Below are positions 45,645 to 54,885 of a stretch of 64,000 nt of DNA, one piece after another. Under the pieces are notes generated by a model. It was not told the origin of the DNA. It made no database searches and was given only the letters and a program-made list of their open reading frames with translations. The stretch's first letter is position 1. Every line of letters starts with the position of its first letter. Source of the stretch: Cryobacterium sp. GrIS_2_6 (GTDB taxonomy: Bacteria > Actinomycetota > Actinomycetes > Actinomycetales > Microbacteriaceae); contig NZ_JAXCHP010000001.1 in NCBI RefSeq assembly GCF_035984545.1, positions 2,976,001 through 3,040,000 of the forward strand, read 5' to 3'. The position numbers and the translations under genes were made by a program.

Positions 45645-46570
45645 ATTACGCATCCCGTCACCTCGCCATCGATGCCGGACAGACCGGCATCCGTGCCGTG
45701 CTGCAGAGCGGTGAGACCCGCCAGGAGACGTTTGACTTCGACGGCATCCGCACCGACCGGGACCTGATCCCGCAACTGGCTGACGTCTTAGCCCAGGTAG
45801 CCGGTGCCGCCGACGTCACCATCGGCATCGTGAGCGCTGGCATTTCCGGCTTCACCCAATCAGACGCCGACGCCGCGGAACTGCGTCGGCTCGGCCGCGA
45901 AATCGGGGTGCGGGAGGTATTCCTCGCCCATGACTCGGTTACCTCCTACCTCGGGTCCCTCGGCAACACCCTCGGCGCTGTGATCGCAGTCGGCACCGGC
46001 GTCGTTACCCTCGCGGTCGGCGCCCACAACGTGGCCAGAATCGACGGCTGGGGCTACCTGATCGCGGACGCGGGCAGCGGCTACTGGATCGGCCGCGCCG
46101 CCCTCGACGCCGTCATGCGCAACTATGACGGACGAGGCCCGGCGACGGCACTCACCGCGGCCGTCCGCGCGGAATTCCCAAACCTGGAGACCCTTTACCT
46201 AGAGCTGCAGGGCGACCCACTACGGGTCAGCCGTATCGCGTCCTGGTCGCGCGCGGTCACCGGACTTGCCCCAACGGATGCCGTCGCGGCGGAAATCTGC
46301 GACGCCACCGCCGCCGAGCTAGTGCACTCGGTGCGCACGGGACTCCAGCGCGTCGGACAGGCCGATGGTGCCGCACCGGTCGTCGGCGGACTCGGCGGGG
46401 TGCTGCGCGCGCCCGAGATCGCGAGTCGCTTCGAACGGGACCTGCGCGCGTTCTGGCCCGCAGTCGACCTGCGCTTCCCGACCGCGAACGGCCTCGACGG
46501 CGCCGCCCTGCTGCCCCACCTCGGCGCGGAGAGTGCGTTGCGCGGCCTTGTCGCGATCGCACGCGACTGA
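45641..46570 (+). CDS. BadF/BcrA-type sugar kinase (GlcNAc kinase-like)
   Basis: 309 residues of the ASKHA fold: phosphate-1 loop AIDAGQTGIRA (9-19), phosphate-2 VIAVGTGVVTLAVG, DGWGYLIADAGSGYWIGRAAL, and adenosine loop VVGGLGGVLRAPEI. Such proteins phosphorylate N-acetylglucosamine or related hexoses. As last gene of a mannoside operon it may phosphorylate mannose or GlcNAc released from the imported glycan; substrate is inferred only from context. Confidence 0.85.
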   Translation: MNYASRHLAIDAGQTGIRAVLQSGETRQETFDFDGIRTDRDLIPQLADVLAQVAGAADVTIGIVSAGISGFTQSDADAAELRRLGREIGVREVFLAHDSVTSYLGSLGNTLGAVIAVGTGVVTLAVGAHNVARIDGWGYLIADAGSGYWIGRAALDAVMRNYDGRGPATALTAAVRAEFPNLETLYLELQGDPLRVSRIASWSRAVTGLAPTDAVAAEICDATAAELVHSVRTGLQRVGQADGAAPVVGGLGGVLRAPEIASRFERDLRAFWPAVDLRFPTANGLDGAALLPHLGAESALRGLVAIARD

Positions 46571-46599
46571 TACGCGCGAGTTATCAAGAAAGAAATCTG

Positions 46600-46717
46600 A
46601 GTCGCCGGAAGCACGCAGCCCCATAACGAGATCGCGAAAGGCTTCGGGATCTCCAAACCCTGCCTGGCGAACTGGCTAAAGAAAGCCCACCTCGAAGAAG
46701 GCGTTAGCCCGGCGTGA
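46600..46717 (+). pseudogene. IS3 OrfA scrap
   Basis: Reads NEIAKGFGISKPCLANWLKK then AHLEEGVSPA and a stop, matching QIAKDFGISESCLANWLKK of the intact IS3 OrfA at 61031. No OrfB follows. Confidence 0.7.
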
Positions 46718-46766
46718 CCGATGAGGAATCGGCGGAGCTGTGTTCCGGCAGCAACCAGCCAGCTCT

Positions 46767-47327
46767 TCAGACCTCGGCTCGGAGGTAGGCGTACACGGTT
46801 TCGCGGCTGATCCCAAAGTCTCGAGCGAGAGCGGCCTTCGGCACGCCAGCAGCAGCCTTCTCGCGCAGCTCGGCGGCCCGGAGCGCGTCAAGTGACGGGG
46901 TGCGGCCACGGTACACGCCGCGCTTCTTCGCCAGGGCAATACCCTCTCGCTGACGTTCACGGATCAGAGACCGCTCGAACTCAGCAAAGGCCCCCATCAC
47001 ATTGAGGAGCAAGTTTGCCATCGCATTGTCCTCCCCGGTAAAGGAGAGCTGCTCTTTCACGAACTCGACCCGGACCTTCTTCGCCGTGAGCTGGCGCACG
47101 ATCGAGCGGAGATCCTCCAAATTGCGGGCAAGGCGGTCCATCGAGTGAACGAGAACAGTATCGCCATCCCGGACGAACTTGATCAGCTCCTCCAACTCAG
47201 GCCGGTTTAGATCTTTCCCCGACGCCTTGTCCTCGAACACCCGGTCGACGTCAACGCCATCCAGTTGGCGGACGGTGTTCTGATCGAGGGTACTGACTCG
47301 CACGTATCCAACTCGTTGACCCGTCAT
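46767..47327 (-). CDS. serine resolvase/invertase
   Basis: 186 residues. Catalytic domain with Ser12 in VGYVRVSTLDQ, HSMDRLARNLEDL (the Arg pair of the active site) and MGAFAEFERSLIRERQREG (E-helix), followed by a C-terminal helix-turn-helix (KAALARDFGISRETVYAYL). Complete, with GGAGG 5 bases before ATG 47327. Probably resolved cointegrates of a former Tn3-type transposon; no transposase partner is left nearby. Upstream repeats CTGTCA near 47345-47395 may be part of its res site. Confidence 0.9.
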   Translation of the reverse strand: MTGQRVGYVRVSTLDQNTVRQLDGVDVDRVFEDKASGKDLNRPELEELIKFVRDGDTVLVHSMDRLARNLEDLRSIVRQLTAKKVRVEFVKEQLSFTGEDNAMANLLLNVMGAFAEFERSLIRERQREGIALAKKRGVYRGRTPSLDALRAAELREKAAAGVPKAALARDFGISRETVYAYLRAEV

Positions 47328-47481
47328 GAAGCCTCCGGCCCTTTCTGTCAGGTTGAACTCTAAGACCCGACAGTGAGGGCTGTCAACTAACAGGAATTGG
47401 ACCCTATTCGGACGAAACTGCGTACCTGCACCTGATGTCTAGTTGGGGTGTACCCCAAAAAGACACACAGCAGTCTGTACA

Positions 47482-47497
47482 GGTGGGATTTGAACCC
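47482..47497 (-). other. tRNA 3'-end-like sequence, possible old attachment site
   Basis: GGGTTCAAATCCCACC on the minus strand has the T-loop and acceptor pattern of a tRNA 3' end, but upstream sequence does not fold as a tRNA. Such partial tRNA ends are left where an element integrated into a tRNA gene. Confidence 0.3.
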
Positions 47498-48090
47498 TAT
47501 TGTTATGCCCGCTAGGGCTCCCATCCATGCTAAAAACCGCGTAAATTCAACGTTTTCGATCACTCCGGCACCAGCAGAATCAGGCCGATTTCCGACAACT
47601 GTGGGCAAAAAGTGGGCACGGCCCAGCTTGCCGAAGGTCGCATTTGGCGACCGAATCGTCGAATCCCTCGTGAACGGTGATCTCATCCCGCCCGGCTCGA
47701 CCAGTTGCCCCACCCCGCCGCCCAGGCAGAGCGTCGCCTCGGAGACGCGCCGAATCGCCATTCGGCGGAAGAGCCTCACGGAGTGATCGTGGGGTTACCG
47801 TGTCCCTCAGAGCCCAGGGGGACGCACATTCCTTGCGAGGAGAATCTTCCCTCTAAGTGGCTACACCGCAAGGGTCGAGTCAGGCTTCGCACGGCTCGAC
47901 CTTCCTGCGGGATGGATCAAGTCGATCTCAGGTGCCCTGCAACCGGAGATGCCCACCGCTCGTGTCGTCACCAATAGCAGGGTAGCGGGCGAATGCCTGT
48001 CCTCCCACCTCCCACTTCCAACCGAACTTGCCGAGTATCTTCGGCAACACCGCTCCTCTCCCGAAAAAGGTAGATACGCAGGCAGGCAGG

Positions 48091-48130
48091 TAGCTAGCTA
48101 GCTAGCTAGCTAGCTAGCTAGCTAGCTAGC
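48091..48130. repeat. (TAGC)10 tetranucleotide microsatellite
   Basis: Ten perfect copies of TAGC, self-complementary as CTAG/GCTA, preceded by three CAGG units. CTAG is normally rare in actinobacterial DNA, so this run is striking. Confidence 0.95.
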
Positions 48131-48225
48131 ATCGATCTTGGCCTCGTGCCCCGTTAGAAACTACCAATATGAACTTTCGCATTCACACAGAGGTCGCTAC
48201 CCGCCCGCGCAACCCGAACCTACGG

Positions 48226-48344
48226 AGATAGCTCGGCCTTACGATTTCAGTGAGATGACCAAATCTGAATTGCCCCTGAACCCAAGCTGTTCGGCCATGA
48301 TCGAACGATTCCTATCTCACTGGAATCGTAAGGCCGAGATAGCT
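48226..48344. repeat. 31-bp inverted repeat with 57-bp spacer
   Basis: Arm 48226-48256 matches the reverse complement of arm 48314-48344 at 28 of 31 positions (shared core CTCGGCCTTACGATT). It could be a small non-autonomous element, a long RNA hairpin or a leftover transposon end pair. Confidence 0.7.
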
Positions 48345-48561
48345 ACCAACGGCCTGTGTCAGCGCTTCGCACTCCGGCTCGGCGCTAAGCCCCTCACCGA
48401 TCCGCAGCTCACCTCGCGGCCGCTCCATGAAGCCCCCGGCGAACCCACGCGGACATCGCCGGGTTCTAATGTGCCGGTCCCCCTCATACCCCATCAACAC
48501 GCGACCAGCCACACCCCCGAGCCTGACCGCCGCACACCCAGCCCCCAAACCCCCGCCTGTT

Positions 48562-49523
48562 TCAACGACGGCTGAGAACTAGGCCGTTGGCGTTACCTGT
48601 CCACCTATCAAAGAGCGCGGACACCGTCGATCCCCACCTTGTGCCGCCGCCCGGGCTCACGATCGCGTTGTCGATCCGCTGAAGGTTCGCGCTCGCCTGG
48701 GTGAAAACCTCGACCCACCTCTGTGAAGTCTCAAACGGATTTCCCAACAGTGAGAGATACCGCCAAATGACGGCGTGCCGGCACTCGGTCACCCCGAAGA
48801 CGTATTGGAGCACGTTCGCTGAGGACATTCGCAATGCGTGACCGTGGGTTTCCGTGTCCCCTGTGGGGCACGCGTCTGGATGCTCATCCCTCCGAGCGAG
48901 GAGCCTTCGCCGTGCGCCACGGCCGACAGTGCCGAGTTCAGCTCGCGCGGACTCTCCAAGCGAGCGGCCGTCATCAGGTCGACGGCGAGCCCGGTATACC
49001 GAGGGGCCTGCGGGATCTCCTTGAGGTCCAACGAGCTTCGTTATCTCACTGGCGTGTGTCTCCTGCGCTGGGACGGATTGGCGACTGCCGTCCACGTTGA
49101 CGTGAACGAATGTGGAACCGACTCCTTCGGGCCCACGCGATCCCCGAAAAGCGCAACGACATCCGGCGCCGGGCGAACTCCCCCGCAGTAGCCACGCCCA
49201 TGAGGTACCAGGCCCGTCCCCACGCTTCGATGGAGCTCCGCGCGGTGCTCGCCAGTGGCGCGGCGACCGCCTCCTCGTTGCGGAGGAGAATCGCGCCCTT
49301 CCGCCTGCTGCACGCCGGTGCCGATCGCGAGCGTGATCGTGGCCCGCGTCGCCCGTGCCTGCTCCGCAAGCTCGGGAGTCAGGTCGTACTGGCGGACCGG
49401 ACTGTCGTCCATGGGCGGATGCTGGTTCAGACGGTGGGTCACGAGGTACGCGCCGCGACAGAGGCCGAGGAGCGAGTTGGAGACGCCAAGGCGGGAAAGT
49501 TCTGAGAGGGGCTCGGTGGGCAC
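48562..49523 (-). pseudogene. decayed hypothetical gene with about three frameshifts
   Basis: Pieces of protein-like sequence follow each other in shifting minus-strand frames: LSELSRLGVSNSLLGLCRGA (from 49523), ILLRNEEAVAAPLASTARSS and AWGRAWYLMGVATAGEFARR (about 49290-49170), LKEIPQAPRYTGLAVDLMTA (about 49030) and ANVLQYVFGVTECRHAVIWR (about 48820) to VVEV-like VFTQASANLQRIDNAIV. Together about 310 residues. Family not recognised. The broken reading frame explains several overlapping short frames here. Confidence 0.5.
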
Positions 49524-49536
49524 GGGGTCACTCTAG

Positions 49537-49542
49537 CGACCG
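49537..49542. repeat. 6-bp target-site duplication (left) of the IS21 element
   Basis: CGACCG here and at 52390-52395 directly flank the element, the size expected for IS21. Confidence 0.75.
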
Positions 49543-49805
49543 TGTGTGTGATCAACTCTTTGTAGGCCGTTTCGGCACAGGAAACCGGCCAAGTTAGCGG
49601 CTGGTTTCCTGCCAAAAGAGCGGTAAAAATCAGGCCAGGCAATCCCCCTCCACGACGTTGGATTTGGGGAATGCGCAGAGTTTGAGATCACCCGGTGGCC
49701 GGGGCCCTCTCCAGCGTGTTGGAGACAGGGGCCCGCCACCCCCCGATAGGTTCCATTCGACGTGTCTACTGCCAAGCGGTCGCGCCGGAAGGAACTAGGA
49801 AGCAG

Positions 49806-51299
49806 ATGACGGTACCCATGTCCGTGCAAGAAAATATCAGATCACTCGACTCCCAAGGAATTGCGGGCCGTGAAATCGCCCGCCGGCTCGGAGTCAGCCG
49901 CGACGCGGTAGTGAAATACACCCGGCAACACGACTACTCACCGAAGCCACCAGCTCTCGTTCCCCGGCCCGCCGGGTCGGTGTTGACCGGGTTCGAAGAC
50001 ACGATTGAGCTGTGGTTAGGCGAGGACCAGCGCCGGCCGCGCAAGCAACGCCACACCGCCCAACGGGTCTTTGACCGCCTCGTCGCCGAGGAGACCTACA
50101 CCGGCAGTTATTCCCCGGTGCAACGCTTCGTCAGGAAGTGGAATGCCCAGCACCGGCACGCCGGGGAAGGTTTCACAGAACTGGTCTGGCCGGCGGGGAC
50201 CGCGCAGGTCGATTTCGGCCAGGCCGAGGCCATCATCGCCGGGGTCCGGCAAATCCTGCACATCTTCGTCGTCACGTTCCCGTTCTCGAACATGCGTTTC
50301 GTGCAGGCCTACCGGGGTGAAACGGCCGAGTGCGTCTGCCATGGCCTGCGCACCGTGTTCGACCACATTGGCGCTGCGCCTCGGCATCTGGTCTTTGATA
50401 ACGCCACTGGCATCGGGCGGCGGGTCGGCACCAAGGTCGTCGAGACGAAGCTGTTCGGTGCATTCAAGATGCACTACCGGTCCGAATCTCGGTACTGCAA
50501 TCCGTACTCCGGTCATGAGAAGGGGAACGTGGAAAACGCGGTCGGGTTCCTCCGCCGCAACCTGATGGTCCCCGAGCCCGAAGCGGCCACACTGCAGGGC
50601 CTCAACGAGGTGTTGCTGGCCAGGTGCCTCGCGTTGGCTTCGACCGTGCACTACCGCAAGGGCCTGCCCATCGGCGAGCTCTTCGCCCAGGACGTCGCGG
50701 CGTCTCTGGTGTTGCCCGGCGTCGGGTTTGACCCGGTGCGTTATGAAAACCGCACGGCCGATAAGAAGGGGAACCTACTCATTGACGGGAACACCTACGC
50801 GGCCGGGTCTTCCTTCCACAGCCGCACCCTCACCGTTGGGTTGCGGCACGATGTCGTCGAGATCCTCGACGAGCATTCCACGCCGGTGCGGTCTTTCCCG
50901 CGGGCCTTCGGAGTGCAGGCCGAGACCATCTTCGAACCCGCGGCCCTGCTGCCGTTGCTGGTGACTAAACCCGGCGCCTGGGGCCACTCTCAGCTGCGAG
51001 CCCTCGTCCCCGAGCCGGTGCGGGACTGGCTCGACACGGCCACGGCCACCAACCGGCGCCGGCTCCTGAGCGCCGTCGATGCTGCCTCAGGATCGGCTGG
51101 TTTCAACGCCGCGATTGGCGCTGCCGACATGCTCATCCAGCGCGGAGACGCCCCCGACACCGCCGCACTAGGCATGCTCGCCCGGCGCCTCGCCGACGGC
51201 ACCACACCGGCAGTCGAGAACGTGGATTTGAGCGTCTATGACATCTTCACCACCGACATCTTCTCGGCCGTCAACACCGCGACGGGAGAAATCGCATGA
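49806..51299 (+). CDS. istA: IS21 transposase IstA
   Basis: 497 residues. N-terminal helix-turn-helix (GIAGREIARRLGVSRDAVVK), catalytic Asp in TAQVDFGQAEAI, Asp in HLVFDNATGIG, Glu in EKGNVENAVGFLRR. ATG 49806 has an AGGA site; the upstream frame to 49695 is not coding-like. Intact. Coupled to istB by ATGA. Confidence 0.93.
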   Translation: MTVPMSVQENIRSLDSQGIAGREIARRLGVSRDAVVKYTRQHDYSPKPPALVPRPAGSVLTGFEDTIELWLGEDQRRPRKQRHTAQRVFDRLVAEETYTGSYSPVQRFVRKWNAQHRHAGEGFTELVWPAGTAQVDFGQAEAIIAGVRQILHIFVVTFPFSNMRFVQAYRGETAECVCHGLRTVFDHIGAAPRHLVFDNATGIGRRVGTKVVETKLFGAFKMHYRSESRYCNPYSGHEKGNVENAVGFLRRNLMVPEPEAATLQGLNEVLLARCLALASTVHYRKGLPIGELFAQDVAASLVLPGVGFDPVRYENRTADKKGNLLIDGNTYAAGSSFHSRTLTVGLRHDVVEILDEHSTPVRSFPRAFGVQAETIFEPAALLPLLVTKPGAWGHSQLRALVPEPVRDWLDTATATNRRRLLSAVDAASGSAGFNAAIGAADMLIQRGDAPDTAALGMLARRLADGTTPAVENVDLSVYDIFTTDIFSAVNTATGEIA

Positions 51300-52027
51300 C
51301 CCTCGTCACAGTCCAGGACATCATCGAGACCGGCCGACAGTCTTCCTTGACTGGCACGGTGCTGGCCGAATGGGCAGAGAAGGGCACCCCGAAACAACGC
51401 GAGTACCTGCACGGGATGCTTCTGGCCGAGCGCGAATCCCGACAGGAATCACGCCGCCAACGGCTGCTGAGCGCCGCCCGACTGCCGGCGCTGAAGTCCT
51501 TGACGGGGTTTGACTACACCAACGTCAAATTCCCCGAGGACTACGGCCGGGAAGCGCTGACGTCGCTGGAGTTCATCAACCAGGCCGAGGACCTCGTCCT
51601 CTATGGCGACGTCGGAACCGGCAAAACCCACCTTGCCTCTGCGTTGGTCGCGGCCGCCTGCCGCCAAGGTATTCCGGCCCGCTTCTTCACGACGTCGTCG
51701 TTGGTCATGCAGCTGCGCCGCGCCAAGGATGAAGGGCGTCTCGATCGGGAACTTGCCTCGATCGCGAGAAACCGGCTCGTCGTCATTGACGAACTGGGGT
51801 ATTTGCCGATCGATACCGACGGCGCCCGGCTCTTGTTCCAGGTCATCGCCGACGGTTATGAAAAACGAAGCCTGATCATCACGACAAACCTTGAGTTCTC
51901 CCGCTGGGGAACCGTGTTCGGCGACGACAACATGGCCGCCGCCGTCATCGACCGCATCGTCCACCACGGCCGGCTCCTGCAGTTCCGCGGCGAGTCCTAC
52001 CGAGTCAAACACGCCCTCATGAAATGA
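51296..52027 (+). CDS. istB: IS21 helper ATPase IstB
   Basis: 243 residues: Walker A GDVGTGKTHLA, Walker B RLVVIDELGYLPID, sensor ITTNLEFSRWG. Intact, with start and stop each overlapping a neighbour by ATGA. Confidence 0.94.
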   Translation: MTLVTVQDIIETGRQSSLTGTVLAEWAEKGTPKQREYLHGMLLAERESRQESRRQRLLSAARLPALKSLTGFDYTNVKFPEDYGREALTSLEFINQAEDLVLYGDVGTGKTHLASALVAAACRQGIPARFFTTSSLVMQLRRAKDEGRLDRELASIARNRLVVIDELGYLPIDTDGARLLFQVIADGYEKRSLIITTNLEFSRWGTVFGDDNMAAAVIDRIVHHGRLLQFRGESYRVKHALMK

Positions 52028-52305
52028 CCCGCCACCAGGCCGGCCACCCCGGAACGCGACCCACGACGGTCCCGCCAACCACCGCACGCACCCTCAGCAG
52101 TCAGGACTTCTTCATGAAGGATCACACCCAACCAGAGCGCCCCCACGCGCCAGCCGACCACGAGACAGGCTGGTGGGACGACAACGGCCGACCAGCCCCC
52201 TGGCCAGACGACTTCGCCGATCCCGACGCCGGATGGACCACCGAAAACACCGCCGTCCCCGCCGATGACGGCGACGAAACCGACCCCACAAACCAGCCGT
52301 TCTGA
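52024..52305 (+). CDS. small acidic protein encoded downstream of istB (93 aa)
   Basis: ATG overlaps the istB stop (ATGA), so it is translated with the transposition genes. Composition is acidic and Pro/Trp-rich (GWWDDNGRPAPWPDDFADPD). No domain recognised. It lies inside the IS ends, so it is a third IS21 gene or cargo. ATG 52114 is an alternative start. Confidence 0.5.
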   Translation: MTRHQAGHPGTRPTTVPPTTARTLSSQDFFMKDHTQPERPHAPADHETGWWDDNGRPAPWPDDFADPDAGWTTENTAVPADDGDETDPTNQPF

Positions 52306-52389
52306 CCACCTGATCAAATGGCCGGAAACCGCGCCACAATGGCAGGTTAATTAGCGCTCAAATGGCCGGTTTAAAGTTGACAAAACACA

Positions 52390-52395
52390 CGACCG
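52390..52395. repeat. 6-bp target-site duplication (right) of the IS21 element
   Basis: CGACCG, identical to 49537-49542. Confidence 0.75.
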
Positions 52396-52581
52396 CGTGC
52401 AACGCCTCCGCGCAGGTCCCCCCGGCGAACACGAGTCGGCCCCACCGGGGAGTGAAGCGCGGCCACTGACCCTACGCACGGCGCTCGCGCCGGCCTCTCC
52501 CGCGAGCAACCCGCCGCCGGGCCGTCGCTGCTCAGGGCGAGAAACCCTATCTCTGATGTTTATCTGATATAGCTGACCAGC

Positions 52582-53019
52582 ATGATTACCGCGACATTCA
52601 CCGACCTGCTCCGTAAGCCCAAGGAGGTCCTGTCCCGCATTGACGAGGGTCAGGTGCGCCTCACCCGCCGGGACGGTGACGACCTCGTGATCCTGCGCGG
52701 CCGCGACCTCGACGCCCTGGAGAACGGGGTCGCGTTGTCCAGCCGACTGATCCGCGCGATCGGCAGGAACCGCGGCGACGTGCAGGCGGCCCTCTCGGAC
52801 CTGTTCGCCTGGACGGCAGACTTCACCCCCGCCGAGCTGGCCGCGTATGCAACCGAGATCGAGCACCTGGTGTACGCCGCGAGCGAGCTGGGCGCGTTCG
52901 AGCGGTTGCTGCGAGCACAGCGGGAGTGGCAGGAGACAGCCACCGCATACGCGATGGGCATGCGCCCCGTTGAGCCCATCGAGCTGCCCGCAGTTTCAGT
53001 TCGCGTCGACCGGCCGTAG
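52582..53019 (+). CDS. Phd/YefM-like antitoxin, orphan
   Basis: 145 residues. The N-terminus MITATFTDLLRKPKEVLSRI, then VRLTRRDGDDLVILRGRDLD, has the Phd-fold pattern (beta-helix, then a strand-rich part ending in a direct description of DNA-binding fold). The C-terminal 80 residues are helical and acidic, suited to binding a partner. No toxin gene follows, and the IS21 element lies immediately upstream, so a partner may have been separated or the gene may act alone. Followed at 53098 by a hairpin. A possible -10 (TATAGC) lies just upstream. Confidence 0.65.
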   Translation: MITATFTDLLRKPKEVLSRIDEGQVRLTRRDGDDLVILRGRDLDALENGVALSSRLIRAIGRNRGDVQAALSDLFAWTADFTPAELAAYATEIEHLVYAASELGAFERLLRAQREWQETATAYAMGMRPVEPIELPAVSVRVDRP

Positions 53020-53097
53020 AAGGAAAGCCGGAGAGTCAGGGATGGGAGGACGAGGGGAAAAGTTGAGCGACGGGACAGGGAGAAGGTGAATCAGAGT

Positions 53098-53120
53098 GCA
53101 GGGGGCGATGAGCCCCCTGC
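53098..53120 (+). terminator. hairpin after the antitoxin-like gene
   Basis: GCAGGGGGC and GCCCCCTGC pair perfectly (9 bp) around loop GATGA, about 80 bases after the stop; no T tract follows. Confidence 0.4.
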
Positions 53121-54885
53121 CACCTCAGGGCGTGGAGCCCTGCCACCCACCGTGGGTAGGTGTCAGCTCCAGCGCTCATCCGCTCAGGCTCCGCCCACCC
53201 GGTGCACGAGTGACGGCGCGAGCGTCCACCTGGGAGTGGCCCCTCCCGCCCTCATCCTGCTGCCCTGCTGATCCTGCGCCCATCAGATGTCCGGTGGCTG
53301 GCGTTGTACCTTCCGCCGCCGGCACCGAGCAACTCGCCAGATCGCCGGGGGCCCCTGGTGTCCCGGTCGGAGCCATGCTCATTGCTCGCCGTACCCGAGA
53401 TCCCACCTCACGTTGCTCACGCCTGCCGTCCACCATACGGCCGCCGCCGGATAATCCCAGGACTCCTACTCTGTTCTGCCGGCTCACCATTGGCGGGACC
53501 ATTCAACGGTGGTCGCCTTCCTGGCGTGGCGCCTCCCGAACTCGTTCTCGTGTGTCGCCGCTTGGGGTTCCCGCGGTTTGCCCAGCGTTCGCTCGTCGTC
53601 TTGCGTCTTGACGGGAGGGCGCTCGCGTGCGCTTCTCTGCTCTGGTGTTCCTGGTCTTCTGACTGGGCGCTTGCCCTCGATTGGTTTTGCACGTCTGGCT
53701 TATTGACGACGTGTTCGCTTCGCAATCTGGTGGATTTGGATGGGGCCTCCCGAACTGTAGCGAGCATGTCTCCCCTCCCAGACCCTCCGGGCCCGCACAC
53801 TCACGTTCCCCTCTCCGGGCCGCTCCGCGACCCCCGCGCTCCGCGCTCCCACCACGCCTCGCCGCACCCGCAGCCACGTTCGCCGACCAGGCCACAGTCC
53901 GGCACGGAGACCCAGGCGCCCCCGGACGATCATGCGCGCTCCGCGACGCACACAACCAGGTGACCACCTCCACAGCTCCGCCAAAGTCCACAAATCCGGC
54001 AGACTCGGAACCGGCCTGAGCCCGGGAGGACCCTCACGCCCCACACCACGACGCCCACGAACCAGCCACCCCATCAGGGCAAGAAGCTGCCACGTTCCAC
54101 ACACCGACACCTGCCAGATCGGCTTGACCACCGCAACCGAAGACACATATCTGGCTCCCACGAAACCCACGACGTCGACACCGCCAGGGTCAGTCTTGAA
54201 CCCAAGAAGGTGACCACCCTGTCCTTCAGCCTCGAGCAGATGCCCGCAGTGCAGCACCAGCTGAAGAAGACTACGGAGACGAACTATGACAGCGTTGCAT
54301 TCACGCCCCTCGAAAAGGACACCTACCTTCTAGACCCCCAGCCATCTCGAAAACGCGCGCCGGCCTCTACTGCGCATCACCCTCCCGTTGCTCTGCGACG
54401 TAGCTCGCTACGAAGCTTGAGCCCGCGGATAAACCGTCACCTTCTAAGCCTTCAGGTGCCCGCTACGGAACCGGTCCTTGCCTCATCAACGCGACCTACC
54501 GAGCAGCCGGCCGGGCGCAGCTTACGCCGAAGACGAGAGCAACGAGTTGGACCTCGGCGGGGAGCTTGAGCGGCTCTGACCCCCGAGACATAGGCAGCCT
54601 CGCGAGTAGGCCCCAGCCAATCTGAGGACGCTCACGAGAGCCAATCACGTGACCAGCCGAAAAGGGGGAGTGGTGAAGTCCCTCTAAAACACCACTCTGG
54701 CCGCGATGGCGAGGGTCCCGATCTAGCTGTAACGCCCGGAATTCCGCAACGTGCGTTACGAATTGCCCTGACGCAACCAAATCGCCAATCGGCAGAGTGA
54801 AAAAGTGCCTACGACGGGGCTATTGCCTCACATTGGGAAAGATCAATCGACAATGCTTGGATCCACACCAACCAAGGAGATGTCA
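53121..54885. other. 1.8-kb accessory region without a convincing gene
   Basis: Frames here (for example 53304-53963 plus, 53700-54257 minus) are long only because GC content is high; they are Pro/Arg/Ser-rich and lack ribosome sites. A pyrimidine-rich T-rich stretch at 53580-53760 contrasts with the surroundings. At 54210 a frame VTTLSFSLEQMPAVQHQLKK looks somewhat protein-like for 45 residues, then loses character. Possibly decayed plasmid or integrative-element DNA. Confidence 0.45.

Larger units (their letters stand above)
47328..48561. other. 1.2-kb accessory region without a convincing gene
   Basis: Contains a tRNA-like 3' tail on the minus strand (GGGTTCAAATCCCACC, 47482-47497), a (TAGC)10 microsatellite and a 31-bp inverted repeat, each listed or discussed separately. 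Open frames at 47448-47786 and 48138-48575 have poor protein character; the second spans the inverted repeat. Confidence 0.5.
49543..52389 (+). mobile_element. complete IS21-family element (2847 bp) with target duplication
   Basis: Left end TGTGTGTGATCAACTC and the reverse complement of the right end TGTGTTTTGTCAACTT are imperfect inverted repeats. Internal copies of a GGCCGG/GGCCAT-like motif occur at both ends (49567-49590; 52330-52365). Contains istA, istB and a third small gene, all plus strand. CGACCG is duplicated at the borders, so insertion looks recent. Confidence 0.85.

Noticed and set aside
47448..47560. A complete tRNA gene on the minus strand
   Set aside because: Only the T-loop and acceptor 3' half are recognisable; no matching 5' acceptor strand, D-arm or anticodon arm.
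53304..53963. 219-codon plus-strand frame in the accessory stretch
   Set aside because: Pro/Ser/Arg-rich, no ribosome site, no domain; base composition changes within it.
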